Notes: generated from the sequence alone by a model not told the origin. A stretch of DNA of 64,000 nt from Microcoleus sp. FACHB-672 (GCF_014695725.1 NZ_JACJOU010000015.1:372001-436000), one strand, 5' to 3'; counted from the stretch's first letter, positions 27,103-36,935 are shown. Numbers and translations: made by a program.

Positions 27103-27467
27103 CCCATGCTTTCTCTAATTTCTTTGACTTGTTCAATCGTCATTGTTTGCGATGGGCCGGCAAAATCATTTTCTGGGGTAAGGAATAGCATACAGTGGCA
27201 CTCTTTGCGCTCGCGCATCGGCACGCAAGGACAGTTCCAGTAGGCAGCAGCGACTTCGGCTTCTTTATCTTCGTAGTGCCGGCACGGACACAGGGGCGAA
27301 CCGAGGTCATCTTTGTTTTTGGCCAATCCTTCGATCACCACAGCCGTTACTGAAGGTTCTGAACAGAAGTAGGTGCCGGTGCGCTGGGCGTAAGTTTGGG
27401 AAAACTGCACCATTGCTTCTAGGCTTTTATCGCTGGATTTGTTGTCGGTGTCTGTTGGAGAGGTCAT
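27099..27467 (-). CDS. ftrC: Ferredoxin-thioredoxin reductase catalytic (beta) chain
   Basis: 122 residues. It carries the Fe4S4 cluster and redox-active disulfide that pass electrons from photoreduced ferredoxin to thioredoxins, the light-activation switch of carbon metabolism. The cysteine pattern is complete: an early FCSEP, CPCRHYEDKEAE, and WNCPCVPMRERKECHCMLFL. An N-terminal extension of about 20 residues is poorly conserved. The variable chain (ftrV) is not in the window. Upstream is a GGGGCAT-rich spacer. Confidence 0.96.
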   Translation of the reverse strand: MTSPTDTDNKSSDKSLEAMVQFSQTYAQRTGTYFCSEPSVTAVVIEGLAKNKDDLGSPLCPCRHYEDKEAEVAAAYWNCPCVPMRERKECHCMLFLTPENDFAGPSQTMTIEQVKEIRESMG

Positions 27468-27536
27468 TAGCTTTGACTATAAGAGGAGATTATATTTATT
27501 GCATTGTACCGCACGGCTTAGGCCGGCAGTATGAAG

Positions 27537-27566
27537 TGGGGCATGGGGCATGGGACTAGGGATTTG
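27537..27566. repeat. Short GGGGCAT array
   Basis: Two tandem GGGGCAT units followed by GGGACTAGGG, the same order as at 21722-21755. It lies between ftrC and the DUF58 gene. Confidence 0.65.
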
Positions 27567-27621
27567 AAGAGGCTAATCAGATTTAAGGTTTTTTAGGAAA
27601 CTGCTTCTGGGAAATTTGGGG

Positions 27622-28812
27622 CTAAAACCGGCTTAGAGGTTCTTGCAGTTGTAAATCCAAGGCTCGATCTGGGCGGATCTCAATCCCTGGACGATCCCGC
27701 TTGATAATGGTGTTTTCTTCTTGAGGGAGGGAAGCGGCTGCCGGCCATAAAAGCCATCGGCTGCCAGGGGGAAGGCTGCTTAGACTTACAGGATTTTGAG
27801 TTAACCAAATTAAGGGCATCTCCGGCAAGCCATTGGGAGGGGGATCTTCACCGGCACTTGTGGCAGCCAGGGTTTCTAACACCACTTGATGTCCTTGAAT
27901 TAGGCCGGTTTGAGCGGTCCAAACGCTGGCATTTAACCCGGCACGGCTGGCGTAAAAGTATAACGATGCCGCTGCAATGACAGCCGCTTCAAAATCATCC
28001 TGCTGCCACGAGCCGGCGCTGTCGAGGCTAATCACGATTTGCTGTCCGCCGGTGGAAATTTCTAATTCGCGCACCCGCATTTCGCCGTAACGGGCACTGG
28101 TACGCCAGTGGATCAGACGAATCGGATCTCCAAATCGGTAAGGGCGCAGGGTTCGGGTAATGCCTTCGGTTCCCAATTGCTGCCGGCGATCACTGTACAG
28201 CAAGGCGCTGTCTTCTTTGCCCATTTCGTCTACCAGTGGGCAAACCTTTAAAGGAAACACGGTGGGATAAACAATCGCCGTGGCTTTGGCTTGACGCGAT
28301 CGCCGGCACCAGAATAACCCTAACGGGGCTGCCGTCCTCAAATGAATCTCATCCCACCGATAGACGCCCCGGCGTTCGGTGGGGTGGTAGTATACCAAAT
28401 GATGTATGCCTTGGGGAGGGATCGCTTCAACTGCAACGGGTTTCGGCTGCCCTAAGACATAAGGGAAAATGTCATAGACTTGCAGCAGTGTCTTGGTTTG
28501 TTCAGTTGGGTTTTCTATCTCGATTTCAATGCTCAGTTGGTCGCCGACACTCACCGGCTCAATCGGACGACGGCGAACTTGCAGCGGGCGCAGCGTCCGA
28601 ATCGGCAAAGTCATGGCAATGCCCAAAATGGCAAGACTGATGCCGCTGATCGCGTACAACCACCCAGCCATTGTATTAGTGCCGGCGGCAAAGTAGAAGA
28701 GGGCCAGCCCACCCAGCAGCCAACCCGCGAAGGCCGGCGTTACCCAGTGGGTTTCCAACCAATCGGTGATTTGCGTGGTTAGCCTCTCGGCGAACTGATA
28801 AAACATTTTCAT
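27622..28812 (-). CDS. DUF58 domain-containing membrane protein
   Basis: 396 residues. Two adjacent membrane spans at about 24-68 are followed by a beta-rich domain (LQVRRRPIEPVSVGDQLSIEIEIENPT). The DUF58 core then follows: LRPYRFGDPIRLIHWRTSARYGEMRVRELE, continuing into a von Willebrand factor A-like fold (QQIVISLDSAGSW). DUF58 proteins usually pair with MoxR AAA+ ATPases and transglutaminase-like proteins; neither is adjacent here, so the partner must lie elsewhere. The role in the envelope is inferred from the family. Confidence 0.9.
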   Translation of the reverse strand: MKMFYQFAERLTTQITDWLETHWVTPAFAGWLLGGLALFYFAAGTNTMAGWLYAISGISLAILGIAMTLPIRTLRPLQVRRRPIEPVSVGDQLSIEIEIENPTEQTKTLLQVYDIFPYVLGQPKPVAVEAIPPQGIHHLVYYHPTERRGVYRWDEIHLRTAAPLGLFWCRRSRQAKATAIVYPTVFPLKVCPLVDEMGKEDSALLYSDRRQQLGTEGITRTLRPYRFGDPIRLIHWRTSARYGEMRVRELEISTGGQQIVISLDSAGSWQQDDFEAAVIAAASLYFYASRAGLNASVWTAQTGLIQGHQVVLETLAATSAGEDPPPNGLPEMPLIWLTQNPVSLSSLPPGSRWLLWPAAASLPQEENTIIKRDRPGIEIRPDRALDLQLQEPLSRF

Positions 28813-29222
28813 CGCAAGTCTATTTTGTCTAAGTTGGCCAACAAGTTAACAGATTTTGGTCGAAAAAAAATCTTTTAAGGTTCTATGAGGTCGCGGCTTG
28901 GGAAATAAAATTTAACAACTTAATTTGAAAACTTTTTAGCGCCTTGGCTTGATTCCTGAAATGAATTTCTTTGCTGGCTTCGCTGTTTTTAGGGCAATTT
29001 GATAGCAAATTATCACAAGAAACCTGTGGCAGTGTTTTTGATGTTCAGCAACACTCACTAGCATCAAGTTTACACCCGATTGACGATTTTTTATAATTTA
29101 AGTATATTCACGAATGAGTGCTGAGCCGAATAGAATGGTCTCAACTCCAGAAAGTTACAGCGATTAATCTTAAAAAGTCTTCCATTCGTTGCCATAAATC
29201 TCGCCTCGAAACCGAAAAGAAA
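28813..29222. other. Divergent intergenic region between DUF58 and pilT
   Basis: No gene seen. It must contain promoters in both directions. The pilT frame stays open upstream to 29118, but the residues before 29223 do not look like PilT. Confidence 0.4.
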
Positions 29223-30440
29223 ATGAACCAAATAAATGCTGGTGCAGTACCCGGATCTCAGGCTCAGCCCTCCCACAAAACACCACCGCCACCCCCACCG
29301 CTCAAACCGCCGGTAGGGCAAGCGCAAAGCGTCAGCCACGGCACGATTACGATTGAGCAAATGGTAAAAGAGGCTTACGCACGCAAAGCCTCTGACATTC
29401 ATATTCGAGTTGGCCAAGTTCCCAGAATTCGGGTTCGCGGTGAGATGATCCCGGTTGCAGAACACGGGAAGACGACACCACAAATCTATGAACAGTATCT
29501 GGCGGAAATTTTAACACCGGCTCAGAGAAAACAGTTTGTAGAAACAAAAGAACTGGATACAGCAATTTTTTATCCCGGCTTTTTGCGCTGCCGGGTCAAC
29601 TGTTTTGATTCCCTGACTGGTGGTGCGATCGTGCTGCGGTTAATCACCCTGCACATCCCTTCCATTGAAGAATTAAAGTTGCCAGAAGTACTGAAAAAAA
29701 TTATCTCCAATCATCAAGGACTAATTTTAGTCACAGGGCCAACAGGTTCCGGGAAATCGACCACAATGGCGGCGATGATCCGTCATTTAAACGAAACCTC
29801 TGCCAAACACATTGTCACGATTGAAGATCCCATTGAATACGTTCATCCCAGCCAAAAGTGCTTGATTAGTCAGCGAGAAGTGGGATTACACACCTTTGAT
29901 TTTCACTTAGCTTTAAGGGCAGTTTTACGGGAAGATCCGGACGTGATTCTGATTGGGGAAATGCGTGATCGTCTCACCATTAATACAGCCTTGCAAGCTG
30001 CCCAAACCGGCCACTTAGTATTAGGAACCCTTCACACTCGCAGCGCCATCAACTCGATTAACCGTTTGTTAAACCTCTACAATCCAGAGGAACAGCCGGC
30101 GATGCGAATTCAAATTACCGAATCTCTTGTGGCTGTCATCGCTCAGTTGCTGCTACCTACTACCGATGGTCGTCGCACGGCAGTTCACGATATTTTAGTT
30201 AACACGCCGGCGATGAAAGATTACCTGCTTAAAGGTAATGAAGATGACGCCTTCCACTTGATGTCAACTGACACCATTGAAGGAATGCAAATCATGAACG
30301 TCGCCCTCTACGAGCAAGTGCTAAATGGCCGAATTACCATCGAAGACGCCCTAGGTGTTTCGCCAGATATCGGCGATCTTGAACGGCGGATGCGAACCGG
30401 CGGCTTCGACTCTTCTAATTCACCTCGGAATTGGAGTTAA
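29223..30440 (+). CDS. pilT: Type IV pilus retraction ATPase PilT
   Basis: 405 residues from ATG 29223, chosen because the frame back to 29118 encodes a non-conserved basic stretch. After a proline-rich leader (HKTPPPPPPLKPPVGQ) comes the PilT N-domain (MVKEAYARKASDIHIRVGQVPRIRVRGEM) and the RecA-like motor. The motor shows Walker A GPTGSGKSTTMAAM, the Asp box TIEDPIEYVH, Walker B LREDPDVILIGEMRD and the His box GHLVLGTLHT. It powers pilus retraction for twitching/phototactic motility. It stands alone, without pilB or pilC, so it may be a second PilT paralogue; the proline run is unusual for E. coli-type PilT. Confidence 0.93.
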   Translation: MNQINAGAVPGSQAQPSHKTPPPPPPLKPPVGQAQSVSHGTITIEQMVKEAYARKASDIHIRVGQVPRIRVRGEMIPVAEHGKTTPQIYEQYLAEILTPAQRKQFVETKELDTAIFYPGFLRCRVNCFDSLTGGAIVLRLITLHIPSIEELKLPEVLKKIISNHQGLILVTGPTGSGKSTTMAAMIRHLNETSAKHIVTIEDPIEYVHPSQKCLISQREVGLHTFDFHLALRAVLREDPDVILIGEMRDRLTINTALQAAQTGHLVLGTLHTRSAINSINRLLNLYNPEEQPAMRIQITESLVAVIAQLLLPTTDGRRTAVHDILVNTPAMKDYLLKGNEDDAFHLMSTDTIEGMQIMNVALYEQVLNGRITIEDALGVSPDIGDLERRMRTGGFDSSNSPRNWS

Positions 30441-30777
30441 ACTGCGAAGATTGTGAGACAAAGTTGGGGCGGGGGTTGAGCCGACAGTAAGATCTCATCC
30501 AACCCTTCGCCTTTACAACTTTGCATCTTTGAGGACGGATTACTATAAAAGTCCGTCCCATTGGGGTTAGTCGATACTTTTCAAGGCTCAATTATAAAAT
30601 AAGAATTTTTCAAGACTTTCTTTCTTCTAATATTGAGCCTTATTTTATTGTAGCTATAGCAATCCTCTGTGCTTGGTTAATCATCATCAACAAAGAAATG
30701 CTTGGAGTGCCGGCATCTCCCACGCTAGAAATCTGACAATCAATTCAGGATTGCTCTAACTAATTTTTTATCAGCGC
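30441..30777. other. Convergent spacer with several hairpins between pilT and yebC
   Basis: No gene seen. GGACGGA (30533-30539)/TCCGTCC (30552-30558) forms one hairpin. A longer one at 30583-30648 is listed separately. GGAGTGCCGGCATCTCCCAC near 30705 resembles the central block of the 111-bp repeat and may be a decayed fragment. Confidence 0.45.
30583..30648. terminator. Terminator-like hairpin with two competing pairings
   Basis: AAGGCTCAAT (30583-30592) pairs with ATTGAGCCTT (30632-30641), followed by ATTTTATTG. An alternative stem, ATAAAATAAG (30594-30603) with CTTATTTTAT (30639-30648), shares three bases with the first and excludes it. It lies between convergent genes, where a bidirectional terminator is expected. 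Confidence 0.5.
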
Positions 30778-31548
30778 TCACATCATACTTGCAGACATCA
30801 ATTCCTCAGTCATTTCAAAGTTTGCAGTGGCATTTTGCACATCATCTAAATCTTCCAAAGCATCCATTAATTTGAGCAGAGATCGAGCGTGTTCTGGATC
30901 GGTAACTTGCAGTGTATTGCTAGGAATCCAGCGCAATTCAGACTTATTTACCCTATAGCCTTTATTTTGTAAAACTTGGCTAAGATTTTCTAGGTTTATG
31001 GCTTCAGTAAAAACTTCAGCACCCTCTGTGTCTTCATCAATTTCTGTCAGTTCATAATGCTCAGCACCGGCTTCCAGAGAAGCCTCTAATAGCTGATCTT
31101 CATCAATCGCACCGGCAATCGTGACAACGCCTTTTTGGTCAAACATCCAACCAACACAGCCGGTTTCGCCCAAATTGCCGCCATTTTTACTAAATGCCGC
31201 TCTTAAATCCGCTGCGGTGCGATTGCGATTATCAGTAAGTGCTTCGATGAGAATTGCCACGCCACCGACACCGTAACCTTCATAGCGAATTGCTTCCAGA
31301 CTATCGCCTTCTGATCCCCATTTACCGGCACCTTTAGCGATCGCTCGGTCAATATTCTCATTAGGAATTCCAGCCGCCTTTGCCTTGTCAATCGCCGTTC
31401 GCAATTGAAAATTGCCGGCGGGATCGGGGACACCGCTACGCGCAGCTACAATAATTTCGCGAGAGATTTTCGTAAAAATCTTGCCCTTGACGGCATCTAC
31501 TCTCGCCTTTTGGCGCTTGATGTTCGCCCATTTACTATGTCCTGCCAT
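30778..31548 (-). CDS. YebC/PmpR-family regulator or translation factor
   Basis: 256 residues. The start [32 protein letters not shown] is the universal YebC signature, followed by GGDP-like [35 protein letters not shown] and [26 protein letters not shown]. Members have been described as DNA-binding regulators and, in some bacteria, as factors relieving ribosome stalling at proline runs; which applies is unknown. Three domains and full length. It converges with pilT. Confidence 0.95.
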   Translation of the reverse strand: MAGHSKWANIKRQKARVDAVKGKIFTKISREIIVAARSGVPDPAGNFQLRTAIDKAKAAGIPNENIDRAIAKGAGKWGSEGDSLEAIRYEGYGVGGVAILIEALTDNRNRTAADLRAAFSKNGGNLGETGCVGWMFDQKGVVTIAGAIDEDQLLEASLEAGAEHYELTEIDEDTEGAEVFTEAINLENLSQVLQNKGYRVNKSELRWIPSNTLQVTDPEHARSLLKLMDALEDLDDVQNATANFEMTEELMSASMM

Positions 31549-32039
31549 AAATGTCGGTTAAACTATTGAAGGTTACACCTTTTATTAGGATAGTTGTTAG
31601 TTGTTATAATCACAGTTTATCAAATTACCACGTCTTGCCGGCACTTTTCAAGACTTAATAGAGCGGCAATTGTTTGCGGTAATACGAAAGAGTGTCATAT
31701 TTTCAGGTTAATCCTATATTTTGCCCATCTAAAGCCAGCACTTTATTACTCAGAAGTTATATAAACTCACATCCTTGAGGTTTCCTCGAAACCGACGGCT
31801 GGGCAAGCCTTAGTGATAGCCATCAGTGCCGATGAGTTTGCACCCACCCCCCAAACCCTGCTAGCTGTCGCATTTAGCATTCAAGCACCTGTAGTCGGCA
31901 CCGTAAGCCAAAATTTATTAGCAATACTCCCTAGGATAGTTTTATTTAACTCAACAGATATGTATTCTGTAAACAAACAATCAGGCAGTACCTCTTAATC
32001 TAAAAATCTAAATATCAAATTATTAAGGGAGAATTTACG
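31549..32039. other. Intergenic region between divergent yebC and treZ
   Basis: No supported gene. The open frame at 31813-31998 has no recognisable protein character and no ribosome site. The segment immediately before treZ carries AAGGGAG. Promoters for both flanking genes must lie here. Confidence 0.4.
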
Positions 32040-33866
32040 GTGAAAAATGGGGCATATTATTTAGGTGAAGGACGTTGTGAATTTAGAGTTTGGGCACCCA
32101 CTCTCAAAGAGGTAGCTGTACATATTGTTTCTCCTGATGATCGATTACTTTCAATGGAGCAGGATGAGCAAGGATATTGGAAAGTAACCGCTGAAAATAT
32201 TAATTCTGGTACACTATATTTTTATAAATTAAACGGAAAAAATGATAGACCCGATCCAGCATCGGACTTTCAACCAAAAGGAGTTCACGGGCCTTCTCAA
32301 GTAATTGATCGCAATAATTTTGCTTGGAATGACACGAATTGGTCGGGCATTCCTATAGAAGAAATAATTATTTATGAATTACACGTCGGGACTTTCACCG
32401 ATGAAGGGACTTTTGAAGCAATGATTCCCCGGCTAAAAGATTTAGTTGAGTTGGGTGTTAATGCAATTGAAATTATGCCGGTGGCACAATTTCCAGGCGA
32501 ACGCAACTGGGGTTATGACGGCGTATTTCCCTATGCCGTGCAAAATTCTTATGGTGGCCCTGAAGGGTTGAAAAAGCTTGTTAATGCCTGCCATCAGGAA
32601 GGCATTTCAGTTATTCTTGATGTCGTCTACAATCACCTTGGCCCTGAAGGAAATTACTTTCCTGAATTTGGCCCTTATTTTACAGATAAATACCGGCCAG
32701 TTTGGGGAGAAGCACTCAATTTTGACGATCAATACAGTGATGAAGTCCGTGATTTTTTTCTGAACAACGCTCTGTATTGGTTTGAGAATTATCACATTGA
32801 TGCCCTGCGATTAGATGCAATTCAAGCAATTTTTGAAGTTGGTGCCCGACCATTTCTACAAGAACTCGCAACAGCCACAGACAGCCTTTCCCAACAGCTA
32901 GGGCGGAAACTTTATTTAATTGCAGAAAGCGATTTAAATGATGTTCGAGTTCTTCGTCCAAAAGAATTAGGTGGTTTTGCGCTAGATGCTCAGTGGTGTG
33001 ATGATTTCCATCATTCACTTCACGCTTTGCTAACCGGAGAAAGCGACAGATATTATCAGGATTTTGGGAAATGCGAACATCTGGAAAAAGCGTTTAAAGA
33101 AAGCTTTGTTTACTCCGGGCAGTATGCCCCCCACAGAAAACGAAAGCATGGAAATTCCGCTAAAGATCAGCCAGGTGAGCAATTTGTGGTGTTTTCCCAA
33201 ACCCATGATCAGATCGGCAATCGCATTTTAGGAGATCGATTATCTAAATTACTGTCCTTTGAAGGGGTGAAATTAGCAGCCGGCATCGTCTTAATTTCTC
33301 CTTACATCCCGTTTCTTTTTATGGGTGAAGAATATGGAGAGGAAGCTCCTTTTTTATATTTTGTCAGCCATTCAGAAGAGCCGTTGATAGAAGCCATACG
33401 GAAAGATAAACAAAACGAATTTAAAGCGTTTGAAGGGCGTGGAGAATTTCAAGATCCACAAAGTCCTGAGACTTTTCAAAATTGCAAGCTGAATTGGGAA
33501 AAGAAACAGGAAGGCGAACACAAAGCTCTCTGGGGCTGGTATCAACGATTAATTCAGCTACGCCGAACCATTCCAGCCCTGAAAAAGTTGGATAAGGAAA
33601 GTTTAGAAGTCTCTAGCATTGAAGAGGAAAAAATTATATTTTTGCGACGTTGGAGTGAGGATAGCCAGATATTTTGCATTATGAACTTTAATCATAAAGA
33701 TGTCACTTGCCCAGTCAATATTCCAGCCGGCAACTGGCAAAAGATTTTGGATTCTTCTGAGACAGAATGGATGGGTGCCGGCTCCACATTACCCGATAGT
33801 ATCGAATCGGCACAAAAATTGACTGTGAACTCACAAAGTTTTACACTATACGAAATTAAATCGTAG
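32040..33866 (+). CDS. treZ: Malto-oligosyltrehalose trehalohydrolase
   Basis: 608 residues from a GTG start preceded by AAGGGAG (32025-32031). It releases free trehalose from maltooligosyltrehalose made by TreY. An N-terminal CBM48-like domain (CEFRVWAPTLKEVAVHI) leads into a GH13 barrel: ELHVGTFTDEGTFEA, DVVYNHLGPEGNYF, the nucleophile in ALRLDAIQAI (Asp259), the acid/base in IAESDLND (Glu296) and the third acid in SQTHDQIGNR. Complete length. It is followed 47 bp later by treY, giving the TreY-TreZ route; the debranching enzyme TreX is not in the window. Confidence 0.95.
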   Translation: MKNGAYYLGEGRCEFRVWAPTLKEVAVHIVSPDDRLLSMEQDEQGYWKVTAENINSGTLYFYKLNGKNDRPDPASDFQPKGVHGPSQVIDRNNFAWNDTNWSGIPIEEIIIYELHVGTFTDEGTFEAMIPRLKDLVELGVNAIEIMPVAQFPGERNWGYDGVFPYAVQNSYGGPEGLKKLVNACHQEGISVILDVVYNHLGPEGNYFPEFGPYFTDKYRPVWGEALNFDDQYSDEVRDFFLNNALYWFENYHIDALRLDAIQAIFEVGARPFLQELATATDSLSQQLGRKLYLIAESDLNDVRVLRPKELGGFALDAQWCDDFHHSLHALLTGESDRYYQDFGKCEHLEKAFKESFVYSGQYAPHRKRKHGNSAKDQPGEQFVVFSQTHDQIGNRILGDRLSKLLSFEGVKLAAGIVLISPYIPFLFMGEEYGEEAPFLYFVSHSEEPLIEAIRKDKQNEFKAFEGRGEFQDPQSPETFQNCKLNWEKKQEGEHKALWGWYQRLIQLRRTIPALKKLDKESLEVSSIEEEKIIFLRRWSEDSQIFCIMNFNHKDVTCPVNIPAGNWQKILDSSETEWMGAGSTLPDSIESAQKLTVNSQSFTLYEIKS

Positions 33867-33913
33867 TCGTAGCTATAATTCAAAATTAATTACTCAGGAG
33901 CGCTCATTTCATC

Positions 33914-36703
33914 ATGCGAATTCCAACAACAACCTACCGAATTCAGTTTCATGCCGGCTTTAACTTTGATTCTGCTAAACAAATTGTTTCTTATTTAGCA
34001 GAATTGGGAATTTCCGATCTTTACGCTTCACCGATTTTCAAGGCAAGAGAAGGAAGCACTCATGGTTATGATGTTGTTGACCCAAATCAATTGAATCCGG
34101 AACTCGGAACTCAAGAAAACTTTGAAGCATTGGTGAAGGAAATCCAAGCACACAGCATGGGCTGGGTGCAAGATATTGTTCCCAATCACATGGCTTACGA
34201 CAGCCAAAACGTGATGCTCATGGACGTGCTGGAAAATGGGGCGGATTCGGACTATTTCGATTATTTTGACATTGCCTGGAATGCTCCTTACGGTGATAAC
34301 CCCGAAGGAGTCCTTGCTCCTTTATTAGGCAATTTTTATAATGAGTGTTTGGAAAATGGCGAAATTCAGCTCAACTATGATCAAACAGGCTTAAGCGTCA
34401 ATTACTATAGCCTGAAATTGCCCATCCGAATAGAATCCTACGCTCGGTTTCTGACTTATCATTTAGGTAAACTCGGAAAGTCGCTTGGAAGACATCACCC
34501 GGATTTTGTTAAGCTGCTAGGGGTGCTTTATATTATCAAAAACATACCGGCAGAAGCAAAAGGCAGAGAGCGCTACGATCAGCTTACCTTTGTTAAAGCA
34601 CTTCTTTGGGAACTCTACGAAAATCAACCAGAATTCAAAACTTTCGTTGACGGAAACCTCACAACTTTCAATGGAGAAGCAGGGAATCCAGAAAGTTTTA
34701 ACCTTTTAGATAGTTTACTGGTCGATCAATTTTACCGGCTCTCCTTCTGGAAAGTCGGGGCAGAAGAAATGAACTACCGTCGCTTCTTCACCGTCAACGA
34801 ACTGATTTCAATGCGAGTAGAAAACCCCAAAGTTTTTTACAAAACGCATTCTTTAATCACCCAACTCGTTGAAGAAGGCAAATTCACAGGCTTAAGAATT
34901 GATCATATTGACGGACTCTACGATCCAGCTCAATATCTAGAACGCCTGCGAGAGAAAGCAGGAGACAGTTACATCACCGTTGAGAAAATTTTAGAACCTC
35001 AAGAAGAACTTCCCACTAACTGGCCGATTCAGGGGACAAGCGGCTATGACTTTTTAAACTATGTCAATGGCATTTTTTGCCAAACCGAAAATGAAGAGAA
35101 ATTTAGCGAGATTTATACTCGATTTACGGGCATACGAACCCCCTACGAACAGCTAGTCCTTGAGAAAAAAGCGCTGATCCTCGATAAAAACTTGGCGGGA
35201 GATGCCGATAATCTGGCAAAACTGCTGAAAAAAATAGCCGAACAATCGAGATATGGAAGAGATTTTACTGTCTATGGTCTCAAAACTGCGCTTTTAGAAG
35301 TCCTGAAAGCATTCCCGATTTATCGAACCTATATCGACTCACAAGGAATCAACGAAACCGATCGGGCCTGCATACAGGAAGTCATTGAAAAAGCCAAAGA
35401 GCAAGTGCCAATCCTGTTAAAAGAACTCAATTTTATCGAGAAGTTCTTGTCACTTGACTACGAGGATTTTCTAACCGAAGAACAAAAAGCACAGCGTTTG
35501 TACTTCGTCATGAGACTTCAACAGATGACCGGACCCTTGATGGCAAAAGGGTTTGAAGACACATTTTTATATGTGTATAGCCGGCTTCTCTCCCTCAATG
35601 AAGTCGGTGGTGCCCCTATTCACTTTGGCATCCCCCTGGAGAAATTTCACGAATTAAATCAACAGGACCAGAAAAATTGGCCGCATAAAATGAATGCCAC
35701 CGCAACCCACGACACAAAACGCGGTGAAGATGTGCGAGCACGCCTCAATGTTCTCTCAGAAATCCCTGACGAATGGGAACAGCAAGTAAGAACTTGGAGC
35801 GACATGAATCGCTCTAAAAAAACGCGTGCGAAGCGGCGGATGATTCCCGATGCCAATGATGAATACTTCTTTTATCAAACCTTGGTAGGGACTTTTCCTT
35901 TTGATGGAGTTGTGGATTCCGAGTACATTGAGCGGATGAAAAACTATGTCATTAAAGCCGTCAAAGAAGCTAAAGTTCATACAGCTTGGTTAAGACCCGA
36001 TAGCGAGTATGAAGCAGCATACATGGCTTTTGTTGATTCAGTTTTAGACTCAGCAAATGAGAATCAATTTATTAAGGAATTTTTGCCTTTCCAGAAGTTG
36101 GTTGCTCATTATGGAATCTTTAACTCACTCGCCCAAACCCTGCTGAAAGGAACATCCCCAGGTGTTCCAGACTTTTATCAGGGAACTGAATTTTGGGATC
36201 TGAGCCATGTAGATCCCGATAACCGGCGTCCGGTTAACTTTGAACACCGAGTATCTGTTTTGCGCGAGATTAAAGATCAAGTACAAAAAGATCCTCGAAA
36301 ATTGACAGAGGACTTAATTGCTAACAAAGAAGATGGGCGGATTAAGCTGTTTTTGATCGCCCAACTCCTTGAGGCAAGAAAACAAAATCGGGAACTTTTC
36401 TTGGAAGGGGATTACCAACCTCTGGAAGTGACTGGAAAGTTTAAGGATCATATTGTCGCTTTTGCGAGAAGCTATGGTGGAAAGACGGCAATTACTATCA
36501 CCCCGCGCTTTTTAACCGGCTTGATTCAACCCGATGAATATCCCCTCGGTGAACAAGTCTGGGCGGATACCCAAATTAAGCTGCCGACTGGAACTCCATC
36601 TTCATGGAAAGATGCGATTTCATCTCACTCAATTCAAGGGAATGGAAGGCTTTCAATTGGTGAAATTCTTCAACACTATCCAGTCGCTCTGTTAATTAGT
36701 TAA
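33914..36703 (+). CDS. treY: Maltooligosyl trehalose synthase
   Basis: 929 residues. It isomerises the reducing-end alpha-1,4 linkage of maltodextrins to an alpha-1,1 bond. The start RIPTTTYRIQFHAGFNFDSAKQIVSYLAELGISDLYASPIFKAREGSTHGYDVVDPNQLNPELG is diagnostic. Later motifs are VQDIVPNHMAYD, the nucleophile in GLRIDHIDGLYDP, the acid in ITVEKILE, and ATATHDTKRGEDVRARLNVLSE. CAGGAG lies before the ATG. It forms an operon with treZ and ends in a strong hairpin at 36723-36753. Trehalose production would link glycogen breakdown to desiccation or salt protection. Confidence 0.96.
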   Translation: MRIPTTTYRIQFHAGFNFDSAKQIVSYLAELGISDLYASPIFKAREGSTHGYDVVDPNQLNPELGTQENFEALVKEIQAHSMGWVQDIVPNHMAYDSQNVMLMDVLENGADSDYFDYFDIAWNAPYGDNPEGVLAPLLGNFYNECLENGEIQLNYDQTGLSVNYYSLKLPIRIESYARFLTYHLGKLGKSLGRHHPDFVKLLGVLYIIKNIPAEAKGRERYDQLTFVKALLWELYENQPEFKTFVDGNLTTFNGEAGNPESFNLLDSLLVDQFYRLSFWKVGAEEMNYRRFFTVNELISMRVENPKVFYKTHSLITQLVEEGKFTGLRIDHIDGLYDPAQYLERLREKAGDSYITVEKILEPQEELPTNWPIQGTSGYDFLNYVNGIFCQTENEEKFSEIYTRFTGIRTPYEQLVLEKKALILDKNLAGDADNLAKLLKKIAEQSRYGRDFTVYGLKTALLEVLKAFPIYRTYIDSQGINETDRACIQEVIEKAKEQVPILLKELNFIEKFLSLDYEDFLTEEQKAQRLYFVMRLQQMTGPLMAKGFEDTFLYVYSRLLSLNEVGGAPIHFGIPLEKFHELNQQDQKNWPHKMNATATHDTKRGEDVRARLNVLSEIPDEWEQQVRTWSDMNRSKKTRAKRRMIPDANDEYFFYQTLVGTFPFDGVVDSEYIERMKNYVIKAVKEAKVHTAWLRPDSEYEAAYMAFVDSVLDSANENQFIKEFLPFQKLVAHYGIFNSLAQTLLKGTSPGVPDFYQGTEFWDLSHVDPDNRRPVNFEHRVSVLREIKDQVQKDPRKLTEDLIANKEDGRIKLFLIAQLLEARKQNRELFLEGDYQPLEVTGKFKDHIVAFARSYGGKTAITITPRFLTGLIQPDEYPLGEQVWADTQIKLPTGTPSSWKDAISSHSIQGNGRLSIGEILQHYPVALLIS

Positions 36704-36722
36704 AGCCATCCTTAACTTCATT

Positions 36723-36761
36723 TGCCTACCTCAATTTTAAATTGGGGTAGGCATTAGTTTT
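36723..36761 (+). terminator. Intrinsic terminator of treZ-treY
   Basis: TGCCTACCTCAATTT (36723-36737) pairs with AAATTGGGGTAGGCA (36739-36753), one wobble, with the innermost bases forming the loop. A T-rich tract (TTAGTTTTG) follows. It lies 20 bp after the treY stop. Confidence 0.75.
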
Positions 36762-36806
36762 GTTAGGGTAGAACTCACCCAACGAAACTCTTGAAAACTG
36801 TTTTAA

Positions 36807-36918
36807 GGATAGTATCCCATTTTTGTAAATTGATAGTGCCGGCATCTTGCCCGCTTGCCGTCAAATCAGGAAGGAATATGCTCCCACTCCCATATTTTTA
36901 CAAATGCTAGATGTACCC
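36807..36918 (+). repeat. 111-bp dispersed hairpin repeat, copy 3
   Basis: It starts TATCCCATTTTTGTAAATTG and ends ACAAATGCTAGATGTACCC, with the central block TGCCGGCATCTTGCCCGCTT. The inverted ends are more worn than in copies 1 and 2. It lies between the convergent treY and histidine kinase genes. Confidence 0.78.
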
Positions 36919-36935
36919 TGTTTAAAAAAGCCGGC

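Noticed and set aside
31813-31998. Open frame of 61 codons upstream of treZ
   Set aside because: No ribosome-binding site, no recognisable domain, and composition like the surrounding spacer.
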